Origin: Sphingomonas sp. QA11
Lineage (GTDB): Bacteria > Pseudomonadota > Alphaproteobacteria > Sphingomonadales > Sphingomonadaceae
Length of the DNA: 64,000 nt
Assembly (NCBI RefSeq): GCF_028473665.1
Contig: NZ_CP098774.1
Location: 2,294,001-2,358,000, forward strand
Direction of reading: 5' to 3'
Part shown: one piece after another, positions 31,442-40,959 of the stretch
Position numbering within the stretch: position 1 is the first letter of the stretch
Layout of the letters: each line of letters starts with the position of its first letter
Position numbers and translations under genes: made by a program
Notes under the pieces: model-generated
What the model was told of the DNA's origin: nothing
Seen by the model: only the letters and a program-made list of their open reading frames with translations
Databases searched by the model: none

Positions 31442-32307
31442 CACGCCGTCCACCCGTTCTTGTCCATCCACGCCTGGCAGCTGCCCTTCGCCAGATCGCG
31501 CACCCGGCCCATATAGGCCTGACGCTCAGCGACGGAGATCACGCCCCGCGCCTGGAGCAGGTTGAACACATGGCTCGCCTTGATCGCCTGCTCGTACGCC
31601 GGGATCGGCAGCTTCGCCTCAAGGCAATTCTCGCATTCGGCGGTCGCCTTGCGGAACAGGTCGAACAGCCGGTCGGTATCGGCCACCTCGAAATTCCAGG
31701 CCGACATCTGCTTCTCGTTCTCGAGGAAGACGTCGCCATAGGTCACGCCGTGATCGTTGAACGCGAGATCGTACATCGAATCCTTGTTCTGCAGATACAT
31801 GGCGAGGCGTTCCAGCCCATAGGTCAGCTCGCCCGCGACCGGCTTGCAGTCGAAGCCGCCCATCTGCTGGAAATAGGTAAACTGAGTCACCTCCATGCCG
31901 TCGCACCAGACTTCCCAGCCAAGCCCCCAGGCGCCGAGCGTCGGGCTTTCCCAGTCGTCCTCGACGAAACGGATGTCGTGGCGGGTGAAGTCGATGCCGA
32001 TCGCGGCCAGCGATCCGAGATACAGTTCCTGCAGGTCGGGCGGGCTCGGCTTCAGGATCACCTGATATTGATAATAATGTTGTCCCCGATTGGGATTCTC
32101 GCCGTAGCGGCCATCGGTCGGGCGGCGGCAGGGCTGGACGAAGGCAGCGTTCCACGGCTCCGGGCCGAGCGCGCGCAGCGTCGTCGCCGGGTGAAAGGTG
32201 CCTGCCCCCATCTCCATGTCATAGGGCTGGAGGATCAGGCAGCCGCGCTCGCTCCAATAGTCATGGAGCTTGAGGATCATGCGCTGGAAGCTCAGCGGCT
32301 CGGTCAC
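31441..32307 (-). CDS. glyQ: Glycine-tRNA ligase alpha subunit
   Basis: The catalytic alpha subunit of glycyl-tRNA synthetase, 288 residues. Class II motifs are evident: [36 protein letters not shown] at the N-terminus, [32 protein letters not shown] for motif 2, and [11 protein letters not shown] for motif 3. It is the first gene of glyQ-glyS (one-base overlap), with ppdK downstream. Confidence 0.97.
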   Translation of the reverse strand: MTEPLSFQRMILKLHDYWSERGCLILQPYDMEMGAGTFHPATTLRALGPEPWNAAFVQPCRRPTDGRYGENPNRGQHYYQYQVILKPSPPDLQELYLGSLAAIGIDFTRHDIRFVEDDWESPTLGAWGLGWEVWCDGMEVTQFTYFQQMGGFDCKPVAGELTYGLERLAMYLQNKDSMYDLAFNDHGVTYGDVFLENEKQMSAWNFEVADTDRLFDLFRKATAECENCLEAKLPIPAYEQAIKASHVFNLLQARGVISVAERQAYMGRVRDLAKGSCQAWMDKNGWTA

Positions 32308-32425
32308 GGTCGAGGAAAACCCTTCGCAGATGCGGTAAATCGATGCGCGCCGCTTTGGCGCATGCCCCGAAAAGGGTCAACCGCCACCAATTGACAGCGA
32401 TCATGGTTTGGGGCGTGTTAACCAT

Positions 32426-33571
32426 ATGGCCCGAACTGGTGCGCGGGGGCCGGAAAACGGCTTTGGGGTACGGCGCATCGCTGTGGGGCTCGCGGGAATC
32501 GTGTCGCTTATCGTGTCGGTCGCGGGGCCCCTCCCCGCAGCGGCGCAGCGGATCGCCTATCCTCCGATCAGCGAGCCCGGCCTCGTCATCTGGCGCGGGC
32601 ACAAGGTGGGACCGCCGCGCATCGCCTATCCGATACTGCCGCCCGACGAACGGATCGCGCCGGTCCGCTATGCGCTCGACAGCGTTGAATCAGGCGACAT
32701 CCCCACCCCCGGGGAAATGCGCGCCGCCGATGCCCGGATCGCGCTGGCGCAGCTGTCGCAGAATTACCGGCCGCGTCCGGCGATCTGGAAGATCGGCGAT
32801 CGTGATTCGACGATCTATCTGTTCGGCACGATCCATATCCTGCCGCCCGGTTTCCAGTGGCGCAGCCCGACGCTCGACCGGGTGGTGCGCCAGTCAGGAT
32901 CGCTGATCGTCGAATCGGTTGAGGAGAAGAGCCCGGCCGATGTGCTGGCCGGTCAGCCTGCCCTCGCGCTGCCGCCGCTCAGGACTCGCGTCTCGCCCGA
33001 TCATCGCGCCGCGCTCAAGCGGTTCACCGACGGGCTCGCCCCGGAAGCTGCCGCGGCGCTTGACGGCATGCCGACCTGGATCGCCGCGGTCGCGATCGGT
33101 TATGTCCGCGACTTCCGCGCCGGCGAGATCCCGGGGCCCGGCGCCGACGACTGGCTGACCGACCGGTTCCGCGCCGCGGGCAAGCCGGTCGTGCCGATCG
33201 AGGACGGCACCAGGGTCTATGCGGCGGCCAGCGCGATTCCGGAAGCCGAGCAGCGCCGCATGCTCGATCTGGCGCTCGACGCACCGGAGCGGAGCCGGGC
33301 CGAACTGCGCGCGCCGATCCACGCCTGGGCCAGGGGCGAGGTCGGGCCGGACTCGGCGCTGACCGTGGACATGCTTGGGTCGAGCGGCAGCGATGCCCTG
33401 TCCGATCCCCTGCTGACCAGCCGCAACCGGGCTTGGGCGGAGAGCCTGGCGCAACGCCTGCGCCTGCCGGGCATCGCGCTGTTCGCGGCGGGCGCGGGGC
33501 ATTTCGTCGGGCCGGGGTCGGTACTCGACCTGCTTCGCCAGCGCGGAATCACGGTAAAGCGGGTGGAGTGA
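32426..33571 (+). CDS. TraB/GumN-family protein (paralogue 1)
   Basis: A 381-residue secreted or membrane-anchored protein. A signal-type hydrophobic segment (about residues 19-40, ending PLPAAAQ) precedes the TraB/GumN fold: IWKIGDRDSTIYLFGTIHILPPGF with the G-T-I-H motif, and the C-terminal LFAAGAGHFVGPGSVLDLLRQRGI carrying the second G-x-x-H motif. The fold is related to Tiki-type metalloproteases, so a hydrolase role is plausible. It has an extra N-terminal region of about 90 residues compared with the next gene. ATG 32426 is chosen over the TTG at 32408. Confidence 0.88.
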   Translation: MARTGARGPENGFGVRRIAVGLAGIVSLIVSVAGPLPAAAQRIAYPPISEPGLVIWRGHKVGPPRIAYPILPPDERIAPVRYALDSVESGDIPTPGEMRAADARIALAQLSQNYRPRPAIWKIGDRDSTIYLFGTIHILPPGFQWRSPTLDRVVRQSGSLIVESVEEKSPADVLAGQPALALPPLRTRVSPDHRAALKRFTDGLAPEAAAALDGMPTWIAAVAIGYVRDFRAGEIPGPGADDWLTDRFRAAGKPVVPIEDGTRVYAAASAIPEAEQRRMLDLALDAPERSRAELRAPIHAWARGEVGPDSALTVDMLGSSGSDALSDPLLTSRNRAWAESLAQRLRLPGIALFAAGAGHFVGPGSVLDLLRQRGITVKRVE

Positions 33572-33620
33572 CGCCGGGATTGCCGATAAGCACGCGCGAT
33601 ATTCCTTTCGGGACACCTAT

Positions 33621-34550
33621 ATGAAGATGCTCGGCAAGCTGATCGCGCCGTTGATGCTGTTGTTCGTGGCGCCAGCCTGCGCCCAGCCCGCCCCCACCCC
33701 GACGCCGACGCCGGTGAAAGCGGCGGGCAAGACAGTGGTGCGAAAAGCCGATCCGGCCCTGTGGGTGATCAGGGACAAGGACACGACCATCTATCTGTTC
33801 GGCACGATCCACGTGCTGAAGCCGGGCCTGAGCTGGTTCGACGGCGCGGTGAAGAAGGCGTTCGACGCGTCGGGCCAGGTCGTGCTTGAACTGGTGATGC
33901 CCGACGCGGCGGCGATGCAGGCGCTGGTAACGTCCAAGGGCATGGCGCGTGACGGCATCGCGCTGACTCAGCGGCTGCCCGAGGCGAAGCGCCCGGCACT
34001 CGGCAAGGCGCTGACCGACCTCGGCCTGCCCGCGACCGCCTTCGACACGATGGAACCCTGGTATGCGGCGACCAACCTCTCGCTGCTGCCGCTGATGAAG
34101 AAGGGCTATGATGTCACCAACGGGCCTGAACAGTCGATCAGCAAGGCTGCTGCGGCGCAGGGCAAGCCGGTGATCGGGCTCGAGACCGCGGAGGAGCAGC
34201 TCAATTTCTTCGACAGCCTTTCGATGCCGGCCCAGGTTGCCTTCCTGTCGAACACGATCGACGAGTTGCCGAAGCTCGATGCCACGATGACCTCGATGGT
34301 GGACAGTTGGGCCAGGGGCGATCCCGATGCGCTTGGCAAGACGCTAAACGAGGATCTCAACGCATCGCCCGAAGTGAAGAAGGTCCTGCTGGTCGATCGC
34401 AACAAGCGCTGGGCCTATTGGATCAACCAGCGGATGAAGCAGCCCGGCGTGGTGTTCATCGCGGTCGGCGCAGGGCATCTCGCAGGCAACGACAGCGTGC
34501 AGGAGCAGCTCAAGGGCTATCGGTTGAACGCGAAGCGGGTGAAATACTGA
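33621..34550 (+). CDS. TraB/GumN-family protein (paralogue 2)
   Basis: A 309-residue paralogue of the preceding gene, 49 bp downstream. The signal peptide ends near ACAQPAP, followed by a short Thr-Pro repeat. The domain shows LWVIRDKDTTIYLFGTIHVLKPGLSW and, at the C-terminus, VVFIAVGAGHLAGNDSVQEQLKG. Both motif histidines are present. The pair probably arose by duplication. GumN lies in the xanthan cluster of Xanthomonas without a proven role. Confidence 0.9.
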   Translation: MKMLGKLIAPLMLLFVAPACAQPAPTPTPTPVKAAGKTVVRKADPALWVIRDKDTTIYLFGTIHVLKPGLSWFDGAVKKAFDASGQVVLELVMPDAAAMQALVTSKGMARDGIALTQRLPEAKRPALGKALTDLGLPATAFDTMEPWYAATNLSLLPLMKKGYDVTNGPEQSISKAAAAQGKPVIGLETAEEQLNFFDSLSMPAQVAFLSNTIDELPKLDATMTSMVDSWARGDPDALGKTLNEDLNASPEVKKVLLVDRNKRWAYWINQRMKQPGVVFIAVGAGHLAGNDSVQEQLKGYRLNAKRVKY

Positions 34551-34570
34551 TCTGGCCGCCGCATATTCTC

Positions 34571-34664
34571 CGTCACCCCGGACTTGTCCGGGGTCTACCG
34601 TCCCGCAGACAAGCAGCCGCAGCGCGAGCGGGACTGTGGATGCCGGAACAGGTCCGGCATGACG
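34571..34664. repeat. Dispersed palindromic repeat, family A (copy 2)
   Basis: The left arm CGTCACCCCGGACTTGTCCG and the right arm CCGGAACAGGTCCGGCATGA match the copy at 1718-1807 almost base for base at the ends, with a different middle. It lies between the GumN paralogue and the rplY promoter and could act as a transcript-end structure for the former. Confidence 0.85.
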
Positions 34665-34697
34665 GAAATGCACGATACCTTCCGCGACGGGCAAAGC

Positions 34698-34726
34698 TTG
34701 CCTCTCACCCCTTGTTCCCCTATAGG
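34698..34726 (+). promoter_or_regulatory. Candidate rplY promoter
   Basis: TTGCCT (34698-34703), a 17-bp spacer and TATAGG (34721-34726). Transcription would start near 34733, giving a leader of about 65 nt before the rplY ATG at 34798. Confidence 0.55.
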
Positions 34727-34797
34727 CGCGCGCTTCCGGTCAGGGTCATCCCTGGAGGCCTGCCCGGAGATTTGAACCAAGCATATCGGAGACTGCA

Positions 34798-35490
34798 ATG
34801 AGCGAACAGCTTACGCTCGCAGCCGAGACGCGTGGACAGGTTGGCAAGGGAGCCTCCCGTTCGCTTCGTCGTGAAGGCCGCGTACCCGCCGTGATCTACG
34901 GCAACAAGCAAGACCCCGCCTCGATCCATGTCGAGGAAAAGGCGCTGATGCGCGCCCTGATGACGGGTCATTTCATGAATTCCGTCGTGATGATCGAAAT
35001 CGACGGCAAGGCCGTGCGCACCCTGCCCAAGGATGTTGCGTTCGACGTCGTCACCGATCGTCCCGTCCATGCCGATTTCCTGCGCATCTCTGAACATGCG
35101 ACCGTGCACGTCAACGTGCCGGTGGTGTTCACCGATGAAGAGCTGTCAAAGGGCATCAAGCGTGGCGGCGTGCTCAACATCGTCCGTCACGAGCTCGAGC
35201 TGATCTGCGACGCGGCCGAGATCCCCGACGAGATCAGCATCTCGCTCAAAGGCACCGACGTGGGCGATTCGATCCACATCTCGAACGTGAAGCTGCCCAA
35301 GGGCGTCACGTCGGCGATCGACGATCGCGACTTCACCATCGCCACGCTGGTCGCCCCGTCGGCGCTCAAGTCCGAAGCGATCGAGCAGGCAGCCGAAGAG
35401 GCAGCCGAAGCCGAAGCAGCATCTGAAGAGCATGCCGCCGAAGTCGAGGCTGCCGCCGAAGCCGCCGAAGGCGAAGCCTCGGAAGGCTGA
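34798..35490 (+). CDS. rplY: 50S ribosomal protein L25 (CTC form)
   Basis: A 230-residue L25/Ctc protein that binds 5S rRNA. The N-terminal L25 domain has [26 protein letters not shown], followed by the C-terminal TL5 beta domain ([33 protein letters not shown]). The last 40 residues are a low-complexity Ala/Glu tail ([19 protein letters not shown]), longer than in many relatives. GGAG lies upstream of the ATG. The pth gene follows after a repeat, an rplY-pth arrangement widespread in bacteria. Confidence 0.96.
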   Translation: MSEQLTLAAETRGQVGKGASRSLRREGRVPAVIYGNKQDPASIHVEEKALMRALMTGHFMNSVVMIEIDGKAVRTLPKDVAFDVVTDRPVHADFLRISEHATVHVNVPVVFTDEELSKGIKRGGVLNIVRHELELICDAAEIPDEISISLKGTDVGDSIHISNVKLPKGVTSAIDDRDFTIATLVAPSALKSEAIEQAAEEAAEAEAASEEHAAEVEAAAEAAEGEASEG

Positions 35491-35500
35491 ACATAAAACG

Positions 35501-35595
35501 CCCCTCCCCTTCAGGGGAGGGGTTGGGGTGGGGCAGTACCGGGCGACGTCGTTTGCGACTCCCCCACCCCCTGCCCCTCCCCTAAAGGGGAGGGG
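35501..35595. repeat. Palindromic repeat between rplY and pth (family C, copy 2)
   Basis: Two near-identical hairpins, CCCCTCCCC-TTCA-GGGGAGGGG (35501-35522) and CCCCTCCCC-TAAA-GGGGAGGGG (35574-35595), bracket an inner GGTTGGGGTGGGG and CCCCCACCCC pair. The design is like the element inside glyS, but the sequence is only similar. It ends ten bases before the pth ATG, so it would be close to the pth ribosome binding site. Confidence 0.8.
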
Positions 35596-35605
35596 TGATT
35601 TCTAA

Positions 35606-36181
35606 ATGCAGATCTGGGTCGGCCTCGGTAATCCCGGCGCGCAATATGCGCTGCAACGGCACAATGTCGGCTTCATGATCGCCGACACGATCGCCGACCT
35701 GCATGATTTCGGTCCGGTGAAAAAGGCCTTTCAGGGCTGGACCCAGGAAGGCCGGATCGGCCCCGAGAAGATCCTGCTGCTCAAGCCCGCGACCTTCATG
35801 AACGAAAGCGGCCGCTCGATCGGCGAGGCGATGCGTTTCTACAAGCTCGATGTCGGCGACGTGACCGTCTTCCATGACGAGCTCGATCTCGCACCCTTCA
35901 AGGTGAAGGTGAAGACCGGCGGCGGCACCGCCGGGCATAACGGCCTGCGCTCGACCGAGGCGCATATCGGCAATGAATTCCGCCGGGTGCGAATCGGCAT
36001 CGGCCATCCCGGGCACAAGGACAAGGTCAGCCCCTATGTGCTGGGTAACTATGCCAAGGCGGAAATGGACCCGCTGGCCGACCTGCTCGGCGCGGTGGCG
36101 GCCGAGGCGAAATGGCTCGCCGAGGGCAATGACGCCCGTTTCATGAGCGACGTCGCGTTGCGGCTGGGAGATTCGAAATGA
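35606..36181 (+). CDS. pth: Peptidyl-tRNA hydrolase
   Basis: This enzyme releases tRNA from drop-off peptidyl-tRNA. The 191-residue protein has the family N-terminus MQIWVGLGNPGAQYALQRHNVGFM, with the catalytic His in RHNVGF, then LLKPATFMNESGRS and FHDELDLAPFKVKVKTGGGTAGHNGLRS. The stop overlaps the start of the next gene by four bases. Confidence 0.97.
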   Translation: MQIWVGLGNPGAQYALQRHNVGFMIADTIADLHDFGPVKKAFQGWTQEGRIGPEKILLLKPATFMNESGRSIGEAMRFYKLDVGDVTVFHDELDLAPFKVKVKTGGGTAGHNGLRSTEAHIGNEFRRVRIGIGHPGHKDKVSPYVLGNYAKAEMDPLADLLGAVAAEAKWLAEGNDARFMSDVALRLGDSK

Positions 36182-36780
36182 CGGTGCGCAGCCTGTTCGC
36201 GACGCGGCTTTACGAAGGCGTGCTGAACGATGCCGATTTCGTGGCGGAGCTCGACCATGCCTGCCGCGTGCTGGCCGAGGATGACCGTGCCGGGCGCCAT
36301 TGGTCCAGGGCGAACGGCTATCGCGGCTATACCAGCTACGCGTCGCTCGACGATTTGCCGCAGCGTGATCCGACGTTCGGCGAGCTGGCGAAGCGGCTCA
36401 ACAAGCATGTCGCCGCGTTTGCGGCCGAGTGCGCGTTCGATCTGGGCGGGCGCAAGCTGAAGCTCGACAGCTTCTGGGTGAACGTGATGAAGCCGGGCGG
36501 TACCCATTCGGGTCATATCCATCCGCACAGCGTGGTTTCGGGGACGGTCTATGTGGCGGTACCGCCGGGAGCCGGGCCGCTCAAGCTGGAGGATCCGCGC
36601 CTGCCGCTGATGATGGCCGCCCCTACCCGGCTGGACGACGCGCCGGAGGATCTGCGCAGCTTCGTCTATGTCGAGCCGAAGGCGGGCACCGTGCTGCTGT
36701 GGGAAAGCTGGCTGCGCCATGAGGTGCCGGCGGGCACCGCGAAGGACGAACGTATCAGCATCAGCTTCAACTATAGATGA
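36178..36780 (+). CDS. Putative 2-oxoglutarate/Fe(II) oxygenase (TIGR02466-like)
   Basis: A 200-residue protein with the family segment WVNVMKPGGTHSGHIHPHSVVSGTVYVAVPPGAG, where the His residues of HSGHIHPHS are likely iron ligands, and VLLWESWLRHEVPAGTAKDERISISFNYR at the end, with the second His and the 2-oxoglutarate-binding Arg. Its substrate is unknown. It is coupled to pth by a four-base overlap and sits before ychF, which may hint at a translation-linked role, though this is speculative. Confidence 0.82.
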   Translation: MTVRSLFATRLYEGVLNDADFVAELDHACRVLAEDDRAGRHWSRANGYRGYTSYASLDDLPQRDPTFGELAKRLNKHVAAFAAECAFDLGGRKLKLDSFWVNVMKPGGTHSGHIHPHSVVSGTVYVAVPPGAGPLKLEDPRLPLMMAAPTRLDDAPEDLRSFVYVEPKAGTVLLWESWLRHEVPAGTAKDERISISFNYR

Positions 36781-36886
36781 TCCTGGCGCTGACGCTGGCA
36801 TTGGGGCAGCGAAACGCCTATCTGGCCGCGCAATCATGAGCGACCCCGCAAGGGCAATGGTCGCGACAATCTGACAAGGAACGAAG

Positions 36887-37987
36887 ATGGGTTTCCGTTG
36901 TGGTATCGTGGGCTTGCCCAATGTCGGCAAGTCGACGCTGTTCAACGCGCTGACGGAGACGGCGGCGGCGCAGGCGGCCAACTATCCGTTCTGCACGATC
37001 GAGCCGAACGTCGGCAACGTCGCGGTGCCCGACAAGCGCCTCGATCAGCTCGCCGCGATCGCCGGATCAGCCAAGATCATCGAGACCCAGCTCGGCTTTG
37101 TCGACATTGCCGGGCTGGTGCGCGGCGCGTCTAAGGGCGAAGGCCTCGGCAACCAGTTCCTCGGCAATATCCGCGAGGTGGACGCCGTCGTCCATGTGCT
37201 GCGCTGTTTCGAAAATGGCGACGTGACTCACGTCGAGGGCAAGGTCGATCCGATCGCCGACGCGGAGACGGTCGAGACCGAGCTGATGCTGTCCGATCTG
37301 GAGAGCCTCGAAAAGCGCGTGCCCAACTATATCAAGAAGGGCCAGCAGGGCGACAAGGAAGCGAAGATCGCCGCCTCGGTCCTCGGCCAGGCGCTCGAGT
37401 TGCTTCGCGAGGGCAAGCCGGCGCGGCTGACCGTGCCAAAGGATGAGGAAGAAGCGCGCGTGTTCGCCCAGGCGCAGCTGCTGACGTCCAAGCCCGTCCT
37501 CTATGTCTGCAATGTCGATGAGGGCGATGCGGCGCACGGCAATGCCCTGTCGGCCAGGGTGTTCGAAAAGGCCAGGGTCGAGGGTGCTGAGGCGGTGGTC
37601 GTCTCCGCCGCGATCGAGGCCGAGATCGCCACCATGGCGCCTGACGAGCGCGGCGAGTTCCTGTCGGAGCTCGGGCTTGAGGAAACCGGCCTCGCCCGCG
37701 TGATCACCGCCGGCTACAAGCTGCTCCATCTCCTCACCTTCTTCACCGTGGGCCCCAAGGAAGCGCGCGCCTGGACGGTCCATGTCGGCGCAAAGGCACC
37801 GCAGGCGGCAGGCGAGATCCACACCGATTTCGAACGCGGCTTCATCCGCGCCGAGACGATCGCGTTCGACGATTATGTCGCGTTCAAGGGCGAGGCCGGC
37901 GCGCGCGATGCTGGCAAGCTGCGCGCTGAGGGCAAGGAATATGTCGTCCAGGATGGCGACGTGATGCTCTTCCGTTTCAACGTGTGA
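36887..37987 (+). CDS. ychF: Redox-regulated ATPase YchF
   Basis: A 366-residue Obg-family protein that prefers ATP and binds ribosomes. The P-loop [15 protein letters not shown] is at about residues 8-22, FCTIEPNVG and [23 protein letters not shown] follow, then a coiled-coil segment and a C-terminal TGS domain ([29 protein letters not shown]). AAGGAACGAAG lies directly upstream of the ATG. In the cell it is linked to oxidative stress and translation control. Confidence 0.97.
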   Translation: MGFRCGIVGLPNVGKSTLFNALTETAAAQAANYPFCTIEPNVGNVAVPDKRLDQLAAIAGSAKIIETQLGFVDIAGLVRGASKGEGLGNQFLGNIREVDAVVHVLRCFENGDVTHVEGKVDPIADAETVETELMLSDLESLEKRVPNYIKKGQQGDKEAKIAASVLGQALELLREGKPARLTVPKDEEEARVFAQAQLLTSKPVLYVCNVDEGDAAHGNALSARVFEKARVEGAEAVVVSAAIEAEIATMAPDERGEFLSELGLEETGLARVITAGYKLLHLLTFFTVGPKEARAWTVHVGAKAPQAAGEIHTDFERGFIRAETIAFDDYVAFKGEAGARDAGKLRAEGKEYVVQDGDVMLFRFNV

Positions 37988-38093
37988 TCACGCGGGTCGG
38001 ACGGGTGCCCCAATCGCGCCCGACGGCCAGTTACCTGTTGTTCCCGGGAGGCTCACTCGGGCAATAGGCGGCGAATCCCGATGGAGTCGCCCG

Positions 38094-39377
38094 ATGGCCA
38101 GCATTCGCCTGCTTCTTGCCGCCCTGCTTGCCGTCGGCGCGTCAGCCTGCGCCGCCGTCCCGCCCCCCGCACCGCTCGCCCAGGCATCGGTCGAGGCTCG
38201 CGCACCTGTCACCATCCTCGTCTCGATCGACGGCTTCCGCCCCGATTATCTCGATCGGGGCGTGACGCCGAACCTGACCGCGCTTGCCTCGACCGGCGTC
38301 AGGGCGGCGATGCGGCCATCCTTCCCGTCCAAGACCTTCCCCAATCACTGGACGCTCGTGACCGGCCTCCGGCCCGATCGCACCGGCATCGTCGCCAACA
38401 AGATGGAGGACAGCCAGCGGCCGGGCGAGGTTTTCGATATGCAGACCGACGACCCTTTCTGGTGGAGCGAGGCCGAACCAGTCTGGGTAACCGCTGAAAA
38501 GGCCGGCATCCGCACCGCGACGATGTTCTGGCCGGGATCGAACGTCGCGGTCGGCGGCATCCGCGCGAAGGAATGGCCCAACGACATCACCGGTGGCACG
38601 CGGCCGGAGGACTGGCAGCAATTCAACATCCAGGTGAACGGCACCCAGCGAGTCAACGCCGTGCTCGACTGGCTTCGCCGCCCTGCATCCATCCGCCCGC
38701 AGTTCGTCACCCTCTATTTCGATACGGTCGATACCGCCGGTCATCATTTCGGCCCTGGTGATGCGCGAACGACGGCGGCGGTCGGTGAGGTCGATGCGGC
38801 GATCGGCCAGTTGGTCCGGGGGCTTGCCGGGATGGGCCAGCCGGCCAATCTGGTGGTCGTCGCCGATCACGGCATGGCGGAGACCAGCCAGGACAGGACC
38901 ATCCCGATCGACCGGATCGCCGATCCCGCGGACTATCGCCTGATCGAGGCGACGACCTATGTCTCGCTCGCCGCCGTGCCCGGCCACGAGGCAGCGCTCG
39001 AGGCTTCGCTGCTCAAGCCGCACGACCACCTCACCTGCTGGCGCAAGGCCGATATCCCGGCACGATTTCACTATGGTACCAACCCTCGGGTCCCGCCCTA
39101 TTTCTGCCTGGCCGATACAGGCTGGGTGGTGGTGAAGACCGCATCCGCCAGGATGAGCGATCGTGGCAATCACGGCTATGACAATATGGCACCGGAAATG
39201 GCGGCCCTGTTCATCGCCAGCGGCCCGGCGATCCGCGCGGCCGGCACCTTGCCGAGCTTCGACAATGTCGACGTTGCGCCCCTGGTCAGCGATCTGATCG
39301 GACTGCCCCGGGCAACCGGGCTGGACGGCGACGACACGTCGTTCCAAGGAATATTGATCCGCAATCGAGGCAAATGA
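38094..39377 (+). CDS. Alkaline phosphatase-superfamily lipoprotein (nucleotide pyrophosphatase/phosphodiesterase-like)
   Basis: A 427-residue enzyme of the ENPP branch. A lipoprotein signal ends at A-S-A-C (about residue 19). The metal and nucleophile segments are VSIDGFRPDYLDRGVTPNL and PSFPSKTFPNHWTLVTG, with Thr81 the likely nucleophile, then YFDTVDTAGHHFGP and VVVADHGMAE for the remaining zinc ligands. It should cleave phosphodiester or pyrophosphate bonds in the periplasm. The stop overlaps the MaoC gene by four bases. Confidence 0.9.
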   Translation: MASIRLLLAALLAVGASACAAVPPPAPLAQASVEARAPVTILVSIDGFRPDYLDRGVTPNLTALASTGVRAAMRPSFPSKTFPNHWTLVTGLRPDRTGIVANKMEDSQRPGEVFDMQTDDPFWWSEAEPVWVTAEKAGIRTATMFWPGSNVAVGGIRAKEWPNDITGGTRPEDWQQFNIQVNGTQRVNAVLDWLRRPASIRPQFVTLYFDTVDTAGHHFGPGDARTTAAVGEVDAAIGQLVRGLAGMGQPANLVVVADHGMAETSQDRTIPIDRIADPADYRLIEATTYVSLAAVPGHEAALEASLLKPHDHLTCWRKADIPARFHYGTNPRVPPYFCLADTGWVVVKTASARMSDRGNHGYDNMAPEMAALFIASGPAIRAAGTLPSFDNVDVAPLVSDLIGLPRATGLDGDDTSFQGILIRNRGK

Positions 39378-39829
39378 CCATGCAATATTTCGAGGACATC
39401 GTGGTTGGGGCGAAGGGCAGCTTCGGCCGCTATGAGGTCACCCGCGACGAGGTGATCGAATTCGCGTCGAAATACGATCCGCAGCCGTTCCATTTGTCCG
39501 ACGAGGCAGCCGCGACCACGCATTTTGGCCGGCTTTCGGCCAGCGGCTGGCAGACCTGCGCGATGACCATGTCGATGGTCGTGGAGAATCTGAAGGCGAA
39601 CCGCCAGGCAGGCCTTGGATCGCCCGGTGTCGACGAACTGCGCTGGCTCAAGCCGGTGTATCCCGGCGACGTGCTTCGTTGCGAGACTGAGATCCTCGAC
39701 AAGCGCGCCTCCCAAAGCAGGCCGGAAATGGGCAGCTATCGCAGCAAGATGACCGTTATCAACCAGGACGACGTCCCGGTGATGACCTTCACCTCGATCG
39801 GGCTGATTAGGACCCGGCCCGCCGACTAG
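39374..39829 (+). CDS. MaoC-family dehydratase
   Basis: A 151-residue hotdog-fold hydratase. QYFEDIVVGAKGSFGRYEVTRDEVIEFASKYDPQPFHLSDEAA contains the hydratase-2 motif with the catalytic Asp and His. The family acts on enoyl-CoA or related thioesters. It is coupled to the upstream phosphodiesterase gene by four bases although the functions seem unrelated. It converges on the minus-strand lipoprotein gene. Confidence 0.92.
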   Translation: MTMQYFEDIVVGAKGSFGRYEVTRDEVIEFASKYDPQPFHLSDEAAATTHFGRLSASGWQTCAMTMSMVVENLKANRQAGLGSPGVDELRWLKPVYPGDVLRCETEILDKRASQSRPEMGSYRSKMTVINQDDVPVMTFTSIGLIRTRPAD

Positions 39830-39851
39830 GACAGGATGGTCCGCCGCTATC

Positions 39852-40214
39852 TCAGCGGCGGCGTCCACCGCCGCGATGCTGGCCTCGATTCACACCATAG
39901 TCGCGCCACACTGGCCGGATGTCGCGCCGGTCACGATGCCAGTTCTGCGACCGGCCCTGCCAATAGCCGCGCTGACCGTCGTTCCAGCGATGACGGTGGT
40001 TGTTGCGGTCATAGACGTAATAGCCGGTGCCCGGATAATAATAGTCGCCATACCAGCCCCAATAGGGGTCGGCCCGATAGCCGCCATAATAGGGGTCCCA
40101 GTCGCTATAGCCGGCGGAGATTCCGCCATAGCCATAGCCATCGGTCGCGCAGCCGGAGAGGCCGAAGCCGGCGGCAAGCGCGAGGCCGGCTACGGAAAGC
40201 TTGAAAGGTGACAT
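39852..40214 (-). CDS. Small Tyr/Gly/Arg-rich lipoprotein
   Basis: A 120-residue predicted lipoprotein with L-S-G-C near residue 22. The mature part is highly biased: Tyr-Gly-Asp-Trp in the first half (DPYYGGYRADPYWGWYG) and Arg/His/Trp in the second (YVYDRNNHRHRWNDGQRGYW). Similar proteins are found in many Alphaproteobacteria without a known function. I chose ATG 40214 (MSPFKLSVAGL) because the signal begins there. Confidence 0.75.
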   Translation of the reverse strand: MSPFKLSVAGLALAAGFGLSGCATDGYGYGGISAGYSDWDPYYGGYRADPYWGWYGDYYYPGTGYYVYDRNNHRHRWNDGQRGYWQGRSQNWHRDRRDIRPVWRDYGVNRGQHRGGGRRR

Positions 40215-40364
40215 TGACGCAACTCCCATGATGGGAGCGCCGATGTGGTACGGCAGCGGCGCTTCGAAGCGGCGCTTCGATGCGTCATCAACGGAAAAAG
40301 GGCGCGACGGTTCCAGTAAACGCCTCCTTCACGCCGCACCAACACGGGGCCGCATGCCCCGGCT

Positions 40365-40868
40365 CTACGCCTCGCCCTCGTCTGGCACCTCCCGTACGAC
40401 GACAGAACCGGTCCGGGGGTCGGCGACGATGTCGTCCGAATAGGACGTGCGCACCACCATCCTCCCCTCGCAGTCCGACCACTCCCGTTCGAGATGGTCA
40501 CGTTCGAGCACATTGTAGAGCGCAATCTGCGCGCGCTTTTGCTCGGCCTCGGCGGCCTTCACCAACTGGGTCCAGCGATGTTGCGCGATCTGGTTGCCCT
40601 CGCGCGCCGCTGTCGCCATCGCGCGCAGCACCGCCTCATGCGTCGACAATTCGAGCGTTTTGCCGTCCTCCTCGACCTTCACGCGGCGATAGGCCTCGGC
40701 TAGAATCATCTGCCGGCCGGGCTCGGTCGATCCAGGCAGCCGATCCCCCAGCGCCCCGGTCGCGCGCGGCCTTCCCGCGGGGTTACCGGACTGTCCCTTG
40801 CGGAATCGATGCTCGACCGGCGGATTGCCATATCCGGTCGCCTTTGATTCAAGCTTGCCCGTTGCCAT
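40365..40868 (-). CDS. DUF5681-domain protein (phage-like)
   Basis: A 167-residue protein. The N-terminus has the DUF5681 signature YGNPPVEHRFRKGQSGNPAGRPR, which is found in phage-related genes and near small terminases. The middle is helical (LELSTHEAVLRAMATAAREGNQIAQHRWTQLVKAAEAEQKR). The start is ATG 40868, where DUF5681 begins. It is divergent from the small-terminase-like gene at 41157, with the 9-bp repeat cluster between them. The function is not known. Confidence 0.85.
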   Translation of the reverse strand: MATGKLESKATGYGNPPVEHRFRKGQSGNPAGRPRATGALGDRLPGSTEPGRQMILAEAYRRVKVEEDGKTLELSTHEAVLRAMATAAREGNQIAQHRWTQLVKAAEAEQKRAQIALYNVLERDHLEREWSDCEGRMVVRTSYSDDIVADPRTGSVVVREVPDEGEA

Positions 40869-40959
40869 GCGACGACTCCTTCCATGATGATGCTCGCGCC
40901 GCACAAACCCGAATCCGCCGCATGGTTGAATCAAGCCGTGATCCTGCCGGACTCGGGAT

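Noticed and set aside
35501..35522. Intrinsic terminator after rplY
   Set aside because: The hairpin is strong but is not followed by a T-run, and an almost identical hairpin recurs at 35574, so it is better explained as part of a palindromic repeat.
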